Both the position numbers and the translations under genes were made by a program. Under the pieces are notes generated by a model. That model saw only the letters and a program-made list of their open reading frames with translations. It ran no database searches and had not been told where the DNA came from. A DNA stretch of 64,000 nucleotides. Origin: Anaspis maculata. Taxonomy: Eukaryota > Arthropoda > Insecta > Coleoptera > Scraptiidae. The DNA is taken from NCBI GenBank assembly GCA_949128115.1, contig OX421963.1:36005979-36069978 (forward strand). Reading direction: 5' to 3'. Of this stretch, positions 22,101 to 33,639 are shown piece by piece (position 1 is the first letter of the stretch; the number at the start of each line of letters is the position of its first letter).

Positions 22101-25100
22101 ACAGCCTAATGAAAATTCAGTTTCAAATAGTTCTTCTACCTCTCTTAATCATAATGACATTAAACTGGATTTTAGATTAAGTAGGTACCAGATGTTCACG
22201 CGAGAGGGATACCCCCCCCATAAAAAACTTCCTTTTCAAAATAATTCAAAAAAGAAAAAACTTCAACGACAATTTTTCCGTAGTTTCTGAAATATGTCAA
22301 GCGAGATGTCAAGTATAATTTTTTATTCCGTCCCAAATACAGGGTGCCGCAATTTTTTTTGCATTTTTCCGAAATACTCTGTATTTCACCACTACAATCG
22401 ATGCACATTGTATCCTAATTACAAATATTCATTGAACTTCTACATTTGTTTTGAAAAAAAAGTTCACAATGCTATCTCCAGAAACATCTATTATTTGAGA
22501 ATGATGGGGACTCATTTCAGAATTTAAATATGTCCAGGATATTTTGTTTCACTTTTAATTGACATGGAATGACATAAAATTACTGAATAAATATTCGGGA
22601 CATATTTAATTCCTGAAATGGATGATCATTCTGAAAAAAAAGTTTTTATTTTTTTTTGAGATGCCACCCTAAATTTTCCAATTTTTTTTTTGGGGAAACA
22701 GTTGAGAAGTGTCTGGCATATTTGTAATCAGGATAACAATCGATTATACGGATAAAATACCAGGTGTTTTGGAAAAATGCAAAAAAAAATTGCGACACCC
22801 TGTATATGGCACGAAATGAAAAATTATACTTGACATATTCAGAAACTGTGGAGAAAATTGTTCCAGAAAAGTTTTTTCTTTTTCGAATTATCGTGAAGGG
22901 AAATTTTATGGGGGGTATCCGTCTCGCGTAAACACCTGTAGGTACCTATACAGTTAATTTTTTTTTCAAATCTGTATTCAAACTCATACGAGGTATGACA
23001 CCCGCCCAAAACTCCCTGTTCTTGACATTCATTTCGGTAATCATTGACAAACAGCAAAGAAAACGGAATTGGGACCCCGATTAGGACCCTAATAAGGACC
23101 GAGACGAGATTAGGGCAAAGGAAGAATTAGGCTCATCAGAGTGATTGAACTCTGATGAAAGAAAAACATTGTTGTTTTTTTGTGTCGATAGTTCACGATT
23201 TCAAAACATAATGTGGGACACTTGAAATAACAATATACAAAATCTTTTTTTTGCTGCTAAATTTCAAATTCAGGATGTTTGGCTCATATTAACGTCATGG
23301 TTTAAAAACTCAAGAAGTGTTAACATGAAGTGTTAATTTTCATTTTACTTACTCCAACTTATGCAACTGGTACCCGAAAGTATATGTAGGTACTCACTAA
23401 AATATTTTCCAGATCCAAACAGTCGTTCACGTTTCCGCTCTCGCCTACGGATATCTCATGAATATGTGTTCAATATCACCAGATCAACCAAACCTTGTTC
23501 TTTTTTACCTCACATACTTATACAGTAAGTATAAACAAGAAAGAATCAAAATTGACAATAAGTCAATAACAACCATTGAATGATTAGATAAGACTCGAAT
23601 CTCAACATTTAATTTAATGAAATTCCAGACAAAGATTGTGGGGACATACACATGACTCCAGTGAAACCTTCAGAAGTGTTTTCAGTGGAAGGACTTTTGA
23701 ATAATATCCTCGGTGGATCTAAGAGAAATGAGGAAGTTTTGTACAATACCACGCAAATAGTGCAAGAAATACTGGATAGAGCGGAGATGCCGGATCATTC
23801 TTTAGCCTCTGGAAGGACTCTTAACTACATGATGGTCTTTATGATACTCAACTGTGTGTGGATCGTAACAGCAGTGGCACTACTCTGTAAGTACCTACGC
23901 GGATTGCAACAACAAAATTAGCTCATTCATATACTAACTCGAAATTACCCACCCTTCCCTCATAATCTTATATAATTTTATGAATTGGAAGATCTATCGT
24001 AAAATCACCATCTATCTGTAGGTATTGAACAAAAGTAACCCCTTCACCCTTCAGAGTACATCGCGTCTAACTTAACTCAGCTTTATTTGATAGAATCAGT
24101 GATGTAAAATTATCCTACTTCATTATTTTGGTAATTAATCAAGGTAACTTACGTCCATAGGCCCTGTCAAAATTAGTGTTACGTATTTCGCGTACGGGTT
24201 CGTTTATGATCGAGACGATCGTTTTAAAACACACTGTTTATTACTGCGTACTACAATAAATACACGGCAACAATTATTCACTTGGGAATATCGCTGGAAC
24301 TCTCGCTTCTATCCGCTGGCTACTACTTTGCATTCAATAGTGGTCGTAAGCCGACGATCGATGCTTTATATATGCCTCCGACTAGTGCTCTCGAATGTTC
24401 CATGGTCCTCCAGAAAATTCCACAATGACCCGGCATACGATTTCTGGGCGACTCCCGAAAAATTACACACCTTTCGTGTGCTTCCCGTGTGTTCTGATAT
24501 GTCGGCACCTCCGCCAAAATGGACAGGTGTGTCTTGACCCACCGTTAAAGGCTCCATCTAGTTTCACAGGCAAAGGCCTACTCGCGTGTTCTGGAATGCA
24601 CCAGAGCTGCGCACTTGTACACTGCGACTTGATGGGAAGAGTCTAGAAAGACCGCGAGTTCTCCAGAATCGCCGCTCGTAACGGTACTCGGGAACGATGA
24701 CCATACACATTTCTGTTGCCTAATAATATGGTTCGTATGAGTATTCGAATTCAAAAGAATCGTTACTCTTTTAACTTTCCTCTTTTCTTCCTTTTTTATT
24801 TTTACATTTTCATTTTTCTAATTCAAGCTCTGACTAGCTCTTACTTCATACTCTGCGACTATAACGTAATAAAAAAAGAACTGAAAAAAAAGCACGAACA
24901 TTTTCTGTAACTTTGGAGAAGAGCATAACTTCTAAATTACGTTCACAAGCAAAGTAAAACGTCTGTTCCGTATTCAAACGACCGCTCTTGATACGGGATA
25001 TCGAGATACAGTGTTCAATTTTTCTGATCTAGTGCAGGTTTGCCCAGTTTTTTGCGCCTAAAATCTAATAAAGCCACCCGAAAACAAGCAGGAAACTATT

Positions 25101-28100
25101 TATTTCAAGGAAAATACAAGTTTGAAAATGGTATGCAGGTTGCAGTAATTTACCAACGGGGTGTTTGTAATTTACTCGTAATTTACCAGGTGGGTAATTA
25201 ACGGTACCTACTTATGAATTGATAATAACATAATTACAATTTTACATCACTGGGTAGAATCATGCAGAATATCAGATTTAGTTTTAATAATCAAAGCTCT
25301 TATAGATTTTCTTTCTCTTTAGTAGGCACTTGCTTCAGATTGAAGGAAACGCATGCGTTAATTTTCTATGGACCATGGTTGGTAGCAACCGCTTTGATGC
25401 TTTTACTTGACATGGCTGCTTCTTTCCACTTTGGATTTGACATGGAAGATACAAACGTAAGTTAACAGTAGAACATGGGAACCAAATTATATCACATTAT
25501 CATCATATCCTTAGGTACTATCGTGACCCTAGCCACAAAAATCGTAACGGTCCATTTTCCCTTTGTAATTATGGTTCTATTCAATGTGGCTCGCCAAACA
25601 ATTTTTTTTTTCATCACTGTCATGTGTAATATCGCAGGTTGTTGAAGTGCTAACACAGGTTCAAGGAGGGTTTGCCATTGCTTAAGGACGGAGTCAAATT
25701 GGTAAAATAAGGCGTTGCGAAATCAATCGCTGTAGGTTTATTCCTTGACAGAAATTTACTATTCAGGTTTCTTTCGAAAGCTACAAGGATGTATTTTGGT
25801 TTCAGCCTATTGGCATTTCCAAAATAAAAAAATGAGAATTTGAAAGAATTATTCATTATTTTGCATTCAGGGAATATCTTGTGCCGGGACTCAAAAAAAA
25901 TCGCACCTTTACTGCCGCATTGGAGTTTTCTTGGATCCTTTTATTCCCTTCACAACACACATTTTTGGCGGAAAAGTTTGACATCCGGTTTGAGGTGCCC
26001 TTCTGGTGTCAAGCTTTGGCCGACCTACCTCCATTAACGTACGTGACTTAAATCTACGCATTTGCCTAGGCACAGAAGCATAGGTACAATCTCATGCAAG
26101 AAAAAACAGAGACAGTGGAAGTACATAGTTTTAGGCATTAGTTTTTGGACTTTTAGTTGTAGGTACTTCACACAACTAGAAGTCTGAAAGCTGAGGTCGC
26201 AAAGTCTTTCGGTTTTTTTTTCGCGCAATCGTACATACACTACGGCGGGCTTATGAAGAAACGCTTGATAATTACAATGTTTTTCTTTTTTTTTTGAGAT
26301 CTTACCCGATCTTTACAGCCAGCACAAAATGAAAGTTCTTATTTATGGCTAGCCAAGCTCCTATGAGATTAGTTCGAAACCGGCCAGAATATGGAAAAGA
26401 GAATGACAAGTAAGGTCAAGTTTTTGCATTTATATGCTCGCCAGTGTACCTACCAATTCATATCCAACGTAATCACATATTCCCTCTGATTGTGATCCTT
26501 TTGCCCCCAACAATTTAACCTCGGACTCACATGTTTATACTTCCTCACACAGGCCTTCGCCGCATGATTTTAAACTTATCAGACGCCTTGGTGACAGCCA
26601 TGCTTTGAACATCCAACATGTTGCCAAATAGTAAAGCCACCAATACCCCGACCAACATTCTCCTTTTTGGTTCATGTTCCCATTATTCCTAATAGTTGTT
26701 ATTTTTTCAGAATTTCGCCAGCTGGATGAACTTCGTCGGTGTAAAAAACCCAGCGGACTTGGCAGACTTGGACGAAAGAACCCCGCATTGGTATCTCTCC
26801 AAGATCGCCACATTCATGGCCCTAACATTCTCCACGCGTTGTTTAATTATGTGGCTCTTCAATCTCATCGGACTCATTTGCGTGCTGAAAGCCACCACGA
26901 CGGTCTACAAAGAAAAATTCAAAACCGGAAGACACTCGACTCCTTCCAGCTCTTCCTCCGCCTCAACACTGGATCTAAATTCCTCGGAAGCCAGAATCAG
27001 GAACTGGCAACTCTTCTACGGTCACATCGATCCGAGCACTCCGAACACGCCCGCTTCGGGCGACATGAAATTCAACAACTCAGAAAAGGGCGTCAGAATT
27101 GTGATCAATCCGAGCACGCCAGTGGAATCTCAGAACGACAAGACGTTCAGTCCTGATGCCCTCGCGGTCATACCGGAAGATTCGACCACGTACCATCAGT
27201 ATCCTGACGTGGCCGAGAACATTGGAGTGAGTCCATCGACTACCAAGAAGGAACTGAAGAGCCACTTGCCGTTTTCGTATTTTGACCAAAATCAAGATGT
27301 TGACATCGGATCAAAAACGAGATTGAAGACTGCCACCAGGCCTAACAGTTTAGATCTTAAGCTGAGATCTCCTCAACTGGATAGGACTTATACTCTGAGG
27401 TCGACTTCTTCTGAATCTTCGACTGGTGAGTAACGTACACGACATCTGCATATTAAAAAAAATCTTCTTTTGATTCAATATTTATCATACAGGGTGGATC
27501 AAGTTTTAGGTGTGTTTCAGGTGAAACAAATTGAAACTTCACCAAAAAAAAAAAAATATTGAACTTCTCGCCCATCAAATAATTTATTAGTTCAAGTATG
27601 TGTCTTTCGAACAACTTCAACTGCTAGCCAAATGCACCTTCGCATCTCTCAGGTTGCCCAGGCCATAACTTTGCTTAATTAAGAATTCTTTTGATCACAA
27701 GATACAACAAGTAACAATCTTTGATGCTCAACAAACGATAACACAAAGAGCACATCCCATTAGTCATTTCCGCCCGAATCCCCACTGACATACGTAAGAA
27801 ATGGAGGACTTGACAGGGCGTTAGCGAAGTTATTCAAGCAAAAAAAAAATTGTGAACTTCGAACTAAATATTTTTCTCATGAAATATCAAAGTTTGCTTA
27901 GTTCGCTATTGCGATCTGGAGCTGATGGAGACCCTGATATGACAGCTGACGTCACAGCTCTCAGATCCTATATCTGACTTGCAATCATAGCTCTCATTAT
28001 TTTTCAAAACCGAACGAATGGAAAATAATACAAAAAAGCACTAGAATTTCCTTATCAGAGATGAACTTCTATCTTGTATGTTATTGATTTTTGTTTTTAT

Positions 28101-28151
28101 GACTATGTTACGCTAATTATCGTTTTCCTTGTTTCAGGAACTAAAATCTAA
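19054..28151 (+). CDS. Four-span membrane protein with long cytosolic tail (441 aa), family not recognised
   Basis: Six exons: 19054-19146, 23413-23524, 23629-23886, 25323-25456, 26711-27425, 28138-28151. All have GT-AG borders and agreeing phases. Hydrophobic segments lie at about residues 18-40, 134-157, 166-189 and 231-258. A loop of ~90 residues with a sequon (N108) joins the first two. A ~180-residue Ser/Thr/Pro-rich tail follows the fourth (repeated STP and SSES motifs, possible phosphosites). This topology suits a plasma-membrane tetraspan or claudin-like protein with cytosolic N- and C-termini, but no tetraspanin CCG or claudin W-GLW-C-C signature is seen, so I leave it unnamed. The start is the first in-frame ATG (MNLYKLKFCALP). 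The large introns hold transposons at 19857-20788 and 22188-22938 and a solo-LTR-like segment. Confidence 0.75.
19857..20788. mobile_element. TA-flanked TIR element, 932 bp, family of 29359-30261
   Basis: The ends TAATAGGTTCACTTGTACTG and the complement of AAGTATGTTCACTTGTACCG are flanked by TA (19855-19856, 20789-20790). It is the same sequence as 29359-30261 in opposite orientation. This copy has a private 48-base tandem duplication (20597-20644 repeated at 20645-20692). No intact transposase. Confidence 0.75.
20790..22185. other. Intron sequence of the four-span gene, no exon seen
   Basis: Part of the large first intron. A stretch near 21133-21180 (GCTGAGGGATATAAGGCGCT) is the inverse of part of the hairpin at 48108-48206, so it is repeat-derived. 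Confidence 0.45.
22188..22938. mobile_element. Foldback element, 751 bp, with a nested ACAGGGTGCCGCAA palindrome
   Basis: The outer ends TACCAGATGTTCACGCGAG and the complement of TACAGGTGTTTACGCGAG are bounded by TA. The next ~150 bases pair as well, including GGATACCCCCC. A second inverted pair, ACAGGGTGCCGCAA / TTGCGACACCCTGT (about 22340 and 22800), lies inside. Non-coding. Confidence 0.7.
23413..23524 (+). CDS. Four-span protein exon 2
   Basis: From TTTTCCAG to TACA|GTAAGT. Encodes IQTVVHVSALAYGYLM, finishing membrane segment 1, then NLVLFYLTYLY. Confidence 0.7.
23629..23886 (+). CDS. Four-span protein exon 3
   Basis: From ATTCCAG to CTACTCT|GTAAGT. Carries the extracellular loop with an NTT sequon and membrane segment 2 (NYMMVFMILNCVWIVTAVAL). 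Confidence 0.8.
24177..24683 (+). mobile_element. Solo-LTR-like segment A
   Basis: Begins TGTTACG and ends near CGTAACG, as in many BEL/Pao-type LTRs. An AATAAATACAC block may be its promoter. It aligns block by block with 33344-33636 (for example CTCCGCCAA...GGA...TGTGT). No 5-bp target duplication was found, so the boundaries are provisional. Confidence 0.5.
25323..25456 (+). CDS. Four-span protein exon 4
   Basis: From CTCTTTAG to ACAAAC|GTAAGT. Membrane segment 3 (LIFYGPWLVATALMLLLDMA). Confidence 0.75.
25686..25843. mobile_element. Truncated GGACGGAGT-family MITE, copy C
   Basis: TTAAGGACGGAGT start, then the left TIR of 4139-4385 and part of the centre (TTCGAAAGCTACAAGGATGT, GGCATTTCC). 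The right TIR is missing. Confidence 0.65.
26711..27425 (+). CDS. Four-span protein exon 5
   Basis: From TTTTTTCAG to CGACTG|GTGAGT. 238 codons: membrane segment 4 and nearly all of the tail. Confidence 0.8.
28138..28151 (+). CDS. Four-span protein exon 6 (last codons)
   Basis: From GTTTCAG. Completes a Gly, then Thr-Lys-Ile and TAA. If this exon is not used, the frame would end one codon into the preceding intron, so the C-terminus is nearly the same either way. Confidence 0.6.
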
Positions 28152-28716
28152 CTCTACTACATAGCCCTAAGTGTTATTTATTCAAGAATATTTATATTAT
28201 GTATGTAGGATTTTTTTATACTTTTTTATAACATTGCCAGTAAAGAGATATTATATTGACACAGCGCTTTTATTGATAATTATTCATTATTACCTAAACA
28301 AAATGAATCCAGTAATAATGATATCATGGCAAAGGTAGTTTGATTGCCAAACAGCTTGTGCCGAGTTCCTGTATAATATATCGTCTACAATATCATTCCT
28401 TTATAGCCTTCAAGAAACAATCCAAAGTGGTGCAATCGATGTAATGATTGAGATGTTACTGAAGTTGGTCTTGGAAAAGATTCACCAGCTGCGAGATGCG
28501 ACCCACATGGTGAGGTGAAAACTGCGGCTTTATCCTGATTTTTTTCAAAAGTGAAGAGTAAACTGACATAAGAACAAAGCGCTTCCAGTAGGTACTTCAC
28601 CATTTCTTTAGATTAAAAAAAAAGTTTGGCTGCAAAGCTCGAAAAAGATACAGCTGACAAAACTCACGTCTACTACTTACAGGGATCACGTCTACTATAC
28701 GGTCCGCTATATATTA
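28152..28716. other. 3' flank of the four-span gene
   Basis: No AATAAA close to the stop; AGTAAA at about 28243, a known weaker signal, is the best candidate poly(A) signal. Nothing else recognised. Confidence 0.35.
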
Positions 28717-29294
28717 TACAAGGTGGTGAAAATTTCGATGCTCACCATTGGTATCTTGGAAACGGTGAGAGATACGAGGTTGGTTAAATTAGAAAAAAGT
28801 TGCGGATTTTTGTAGCAATTGAGAATATGTAAAGAAACTTTGAATATTTTGATTGGTTTACGATTTATCACAAAAAAACTGAAAATTTTGATTTCAGAAA
28901 GTATTCTTCATCTTTCCAACCATTAAAGCTATTTCAATCAAACTTGGAAGTTTTACGTTTTTGATCACTCCGAGTCGATCAACGTTGACAGATATTTTCC
29001 AGGCCTTCTAGATGTCAAATTATTATAGTCAACCTTTTTTTTCTTATGGCCGCCATATTGGATTTTTGCACTAATACCTAGATAGAGAAAAAAATTAGCT
29101 TTCTGAATTGGTAACCAACATGTTTTTTTTATGACATTTTTAGCGTCAAATTTCGAAATTTTCGTAAATTACTGATAAAATCGGAAATGCTTTGAAAAAC
29201 AATTGAAATATTGTCAATAGCAACAACAAAAAAGTGACGGATGGTGTGCAATTGACATATCTAACTTCTTAATCGTGTTTTGTGCTTGTTTGTA

Positions 29295-30382
29295 CCGGTA
29301 GTTCATAAATTAAATGGGTCAAGGGTGTCTGTGAGTTCAAAAACGTCTGTCGGAACTATAGTATATGTTCACTTGTACCGTGATTCTAGTCGGCTGTGAG
29401 ATTTTGTTTCCAAGTTTCCAAATGTGAAATATAGAAAATTCCCAAAACTTTGGCTGCTCTGACCGGACCAGTTTTGAAACACATTTTTTGCGTATTTCCT
29501 CTGCAGATAGCCGGAACATTTTGGCGGGACGTGATGTCTGACGCTTTTTTTCCATTTTATTGGAAAATGTAGCAATTTTTGGACCTGTTTTTCATTTTCG
29601 CAAAAGAACAAATAAATCAAAAGAGCCTTGACATTTGACAGTTGTCAAAAATATTTCTAACCTCTCGAAGCCGGTTCAACTTTTGATTGTTCAAATTAAA
29701 GAGTATACAATGCCCTTGGTCCAAAAAAAAGGGGCCCCATGCAATCATCAACCCTTTCGCCTCTTCCAATCAAAAATACACGCCAAACCCTGAAGAATTA
29801 TAGGCGATACAAAGATCGCCGTGCAGTGTGTCATGGGCAAAAAAATTTACGTGTAAAAAATTAATTGAAGCAAATTTCAAAAAGCCAGCCGCTCAAAGTT
29901 GCGTATTGGACTGAAATTGATGTTAGTACCTTCAATTTGCAATTTGCTTTCGTTTTGGGGCTTCCCGGGACGAGTTTTTGTCGACCCTGAATGGGCCGCC
30001 GTCAAGATGACTTAGATTTGCGGCCGCCCCGTGCTCTTTTGGTGTCTACATAACGGTAACACAGCTCTGCGTCCCCCTAGTCGCACTTCCACCTATAACC
30101 AGGTCAGTTTTCCAAGATTTTGATATCAATTTGATAAGAAATATAACTTATTCACTTCCAGAGAAGTCGGTTTCACACCAGGTGAAAAGGCGGCAAGCCT
30201 ACAATGCTAAAGTAGAAAATTTGCCCAGCCAACTAGAGTCACAGTACAAGTTAACCTACTATAGCATCGTTTTTGTTAAAGTTTGGCAAATTTATTACAA
30301 AAGGAGTAAGGATTACCCTAGTTTCAACAGACATTTTTGAATTCACAGGCACCCTGGACTCATTTAATTTATGAACTCTCGG
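29295..30382. mobile_element. CCGAGAGTTCATAAATT-family TIR element, itself interrupted
   Basis: Inverted ends with AGTTCATAAATTAAATGGG, TA at 29293-29294 and TG (mutated TA) at 30383-30384. Its uninterrupted relative is 60042-60402. It is interrupted at 29359-30261 by another transposon. Confidence 0.75.
29359..30261. mobile_element. TA-flanked TIR element, 903 bp, innermost of the nest
   Basis: The ends TAGTATATGTTCACTTGTAC and the complement of TAGTAGGTTAACTTGTAC have TA duplicated at 29357-29358 and 30262-30263. The empty site GGAAC-TA-GCATCG is preserved in the relative at 60042-60402. It is an inverted copy of 19857-20788. Confidence 0.8.
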
Positions 30383-30798
30383 TGAAAACAAGCACAAAAC
30401 ACGATTAAGAAGTTAGATACGTCAATTGAACACAATCTGTATTTTTTGTTGTTGTTGCTATTAATTGATAATATTTCAATTGTTTTTTGAAGCATTCCCG
30501 ATTTTGTCAATAATTTACGAAAATTTCGAAATTTGACGCTTAAAATGTCATAAAAAACCATGTTGGTTACTAATTTGGAAAGCTAATTTTTTTTCATCTA
30601 TTAGTGCAAAAATCCAATATGGCGGCCATAAGAAGAAAAAAGAAAGAAAAGAAAATCTAGAAGGCCTGGAAAATTTCTGTCACCGTTATTCGACTCGGAG
30701 TGATCAAAAACATAAAACTACCAAGCTTGATTTAAATAGCTTGGATGGTTGGAATGATAAAAAATAATTTCTGAAATCAGAATTTTCAGTATAGTCGT

Positions 30799-31930
30799 AT
30801 TTAATATCACAAGAGATAAAATTTTGTCGGCAAAATTTTTCGATTGTTATGAAAATTTGTTGCTTGGCAATTTCGCGAATGGCATTTTTAACAAAACCAC
30901 GAGCCGTCAGGCGAGTGGTTTTGATTAAATGTCATGAGCGATATTGCCAAAAAGCAACAAATTTGAATATTACAAGAGGAAAATTTTGCCTTCAAAATTT
31001 TATCTCGAGTGGTATTCGACATGACTATTTTACGAGAGAAAAAGAGGCTTTCTTTGAACAGCTTTTTCATCCAAAACCAAGATACCTATCTACTTCTAAA
31101 ATAACGTGAAGCTATAAAAGGGGCCAAGAGAGTTTCGGAAGTCATGACTGACGGCGTATGGAGGTATAAGAGAGCCCGCTAGGATCTTGAGCATCCAAAG
31201 AAAGTATAGAGGAGCACAGAGTCTCGGGAGATAAAGAAAATAGTTTCTACTAAAACCTTGACTGAAAAACCAAGAAAATACAAGACAACACACCAAAGTT
31301 TCGTAAGCCAGAAGAAGACGCAAGGGGGCTCACAGTACGTCATAAGAAGGTGAGCTAGGTCTTTGAACGGCACATAGACATCCACATCAAAGGGGCCCGC
31401 AAGGGCTTCGAACCACAGAAGACACAAGGGGCAACAGACACAAGGGGCAACTTATTAGGGCTATAAACGATGCATGAAAACACAAGGGGGCCCGCTGGGG
31501 CTTCGATTGATACAACAAGATGCAATGAAGCTTACTAGTTTGCTTGAATACTGTTTGTGACGACCGCCGATTCAAATTGATGCAAAAGTGTCAGTCTGAC
31601 AAATATCATTAAAGGTAACTCAATTTGAGCTTGCTTTGTTTTCCTGTGCTCATCTTTAGCTAAGTTCCGGTCATTTACAAAAGGAATTTTATAACAAGGC
31701 GAACGGCTGGACGGATTGGGACGGACAGGCGAATACAAAGTATAAAAATAGCGTATTCTATAGGAAAATGCGCTACATCTACTAAAGCAGTTTGAATGTA
31801 ATGAAACGATTGAAACGTCAAAAAATTGCCGCTGCAAAACCATCATGTTGGTTTTGCCCAGGTAGGTATAGGTACTTGTTTTGTCATCTGAATACTAGAT
31901 TTTATTGTCGGTGTAATACGCTCTAGTGAA
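30799..31930. mobile_element. Unclassified 1.13-kb insertion with 8-bp target duplication
   Basis: ATAGTCGT stands at both edges (30791-30798, 31931-31938). The matching left arm of the host palindrome is uninterrupted at that point (near 28870). The first ~230 bases form their own inverted repeat (GAGATAAAATTTTG / CAAAATTTTATCTC). The remainder (31110-31520) repeats an irregular AAGGGGCCCGC..GGGCTTCGA motif every ~45-70 bases. No clear terminal inverted repeats, so the class is uncertain. Confidence 0.55.
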
Positions 31931-32504
31931 ATAGTCGTGATAAATCGTAAACCAATCAAAATATTCAAAGTTTATTTTCAGATTCTCAATCGACACAAAA
32001 ATGCGCAACTTTTTTCTAATTTGACCGACCTCGTGTATCTCTTACCGTTTCCAAGATACCAATGGTGAGCATCGAAATTTTCACCACCCTGTATAGTGAC
32101 TTGATTTTGTGAGGATTTTCCTTCAAAAATACTTGACTCATCAGTAGTCATTAGTTCCTAGCAAAAATTGAACCTTTTTTTTATTTTTAGGAAAAAAAAT
32201 TGAAAATTCTGAAATACCTATACATTCTCTGGTTTTCATGTAACTTACGTTTAAAGAAAAAACACTAGGAAATGCCGTCCTTAAGCGAAATGAGGGAAGA
32301 ATGAGAGATAGCGGAATGGGTTATCTTAGTATAGTGGTACGTACTTTGAATCAGAAAGCGGACTTCAAGATTCCGCTGACGTCTGAATTATCTCCAAATG
32401 CGAATAAATGAAAATAACGAGGCTTTCCCAAAGTACCTAGCTTCATGTACAGGGTGTTCACGTATAAATTATAACCCTCCCCCTTGGAGACTTCCTCTTG
32501 AACA

Positions 32505-33045
32505 TAATTTCAAAAAGAAAACATGATTCTCACATGATTTTTTCCATAGATTCCGGATCTGTCGACTGGATATTTCTGTGGTATGTCGCTTACAGGATTA
32601 AACATCAAAATTTTTTCTCAAATTGGACACCTGATTTCATTATGGGAATCGATTCCGCCTTTTATCCTTATTATAAATATATAGCAGTATAGCACACTTC
32701 ATAGGTTGATAATCAAAACACATGTGAAAAAATTAGAGTCGAGTTGAGTGAAAATTTCAAACTATAATCATATCCATTTTACCTAAATAATGGAAAATTC
32801 ACTTGGTTACTTAAAAAAAAACGATATTTTTTTGCAATCTTAGCAATTTTTTCACAAGTGATCCGTTGACTAACCTATCAAGTGTGATATATTTTTATAA
32901 TCATTGGAATACAGGGTGTCCAATTTGACAAAAATTTTCAATGCTGCACCCTGTAAAGCCATATTATACTACAGAACATTTTTGTGGACAGATTCGAAAC
33001 TTACGGAAAAAATCATATGAGAATCGTTTTTCTTTTTTAAAATCC
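32505..33045. mobile_element. Foldback element, ~540 bp
   Basis: The inverted arms GATTCTCACATGATTTTTTC and the complement of GATTCTCATATGATTTTTTC continue to a centre near 32780. The right arm has a small ACAGGGTG...CACCCTGT insertion (32912-32958). A further ACAGGGTG at 32450 may mark the true left end. Confidence 0.6.
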
Positions 33046-33343
33046 TTGAAATTCGCTGATATCAATCAGTTTGAACCTAAGGACAAAAATTACTAACCAT
33101 TTCTAGTAAGTAACATGAGCATTAAAAAAAAACTCACAAAATTTGGAAAGTGTAATATGGTGAATCCTGCATAGCCATCAAAAAGCACTGTGGCTCTTAG
33201 GCTTCCACATGCGCAAACAGTAAGGAACCTGCCGCAAATCGAAGCAAGGCCTACTGCCTACTGCAAATCACAAGCATTTATTTATAAACGTTTTACCTAT
33301 GTTGTACAGTGCGTACTTACAGTACGCAAGTTTTCGGGAGCAT

Positions 33344-33636
33344 TGTTACGGATTTCGCCTTAAAGTTCTTCAGTAATTAATACGACGTTCAAACACACTC
33401 TTCATTATCGTGGCCCAAGTCTAGTCTATGTACTATAAATACACGTAAATTAGTATTCGCGTTTGGGTATATCGCCGATCACTACTCGCTCTGGATCTTA
33501 GATCAGTCCCAACACTTTCGGATGCATTACCAGCGTGTTCGGGAAGCGGCGCCTCCGCCAATTGGATATATGTGTTCTACCCGCATGTCGAAGTCTCCAT
33601 GTAATTTCGAGCGGTCCACAGCTTACGCGTCTTACA
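33344..33636 (+). mobile_element. Solo-LTR-like segment B
   Basis: TGTTACGGATTTCGCC start, CTATAAATACACG box, then the CTCCGCCAA...TGTGT block shared with 24177-24683. Shorter than segment A and diverged. No target duplication seen. Confidence 0.5.
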
Positions 33637-33639
33637 TTT

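Larger units (their letters stand above)
28719..32091. mobile_element. Large palindromic element, 3.37 kb as it stands, carrying nested insertions
   Basis: The ends TACAAGGTGGTGAAAATTTC and the complement of TACAGGGTGGTGAAAATTTC are flanked by TA (28717-28718, 32092-32093). Arms pair through TCACTCCGAGTCGA, AAGGCCTTCTAGA and CTTATGGCCGCCAT (29043-29056 with 30619-30632) to a centre filled by a second element (29295-30382). The right arm is split by a 1.13-kb insertion (30799-31930). No coding content. Confidence 0.8.

Noticed and set aside
26674..27156. 160-codon plus-strand frame and minus-strand frames over 26.5-27.3 kb
   Set aside because: Out-of-frame shadows of exon 5 of the four-span gene.
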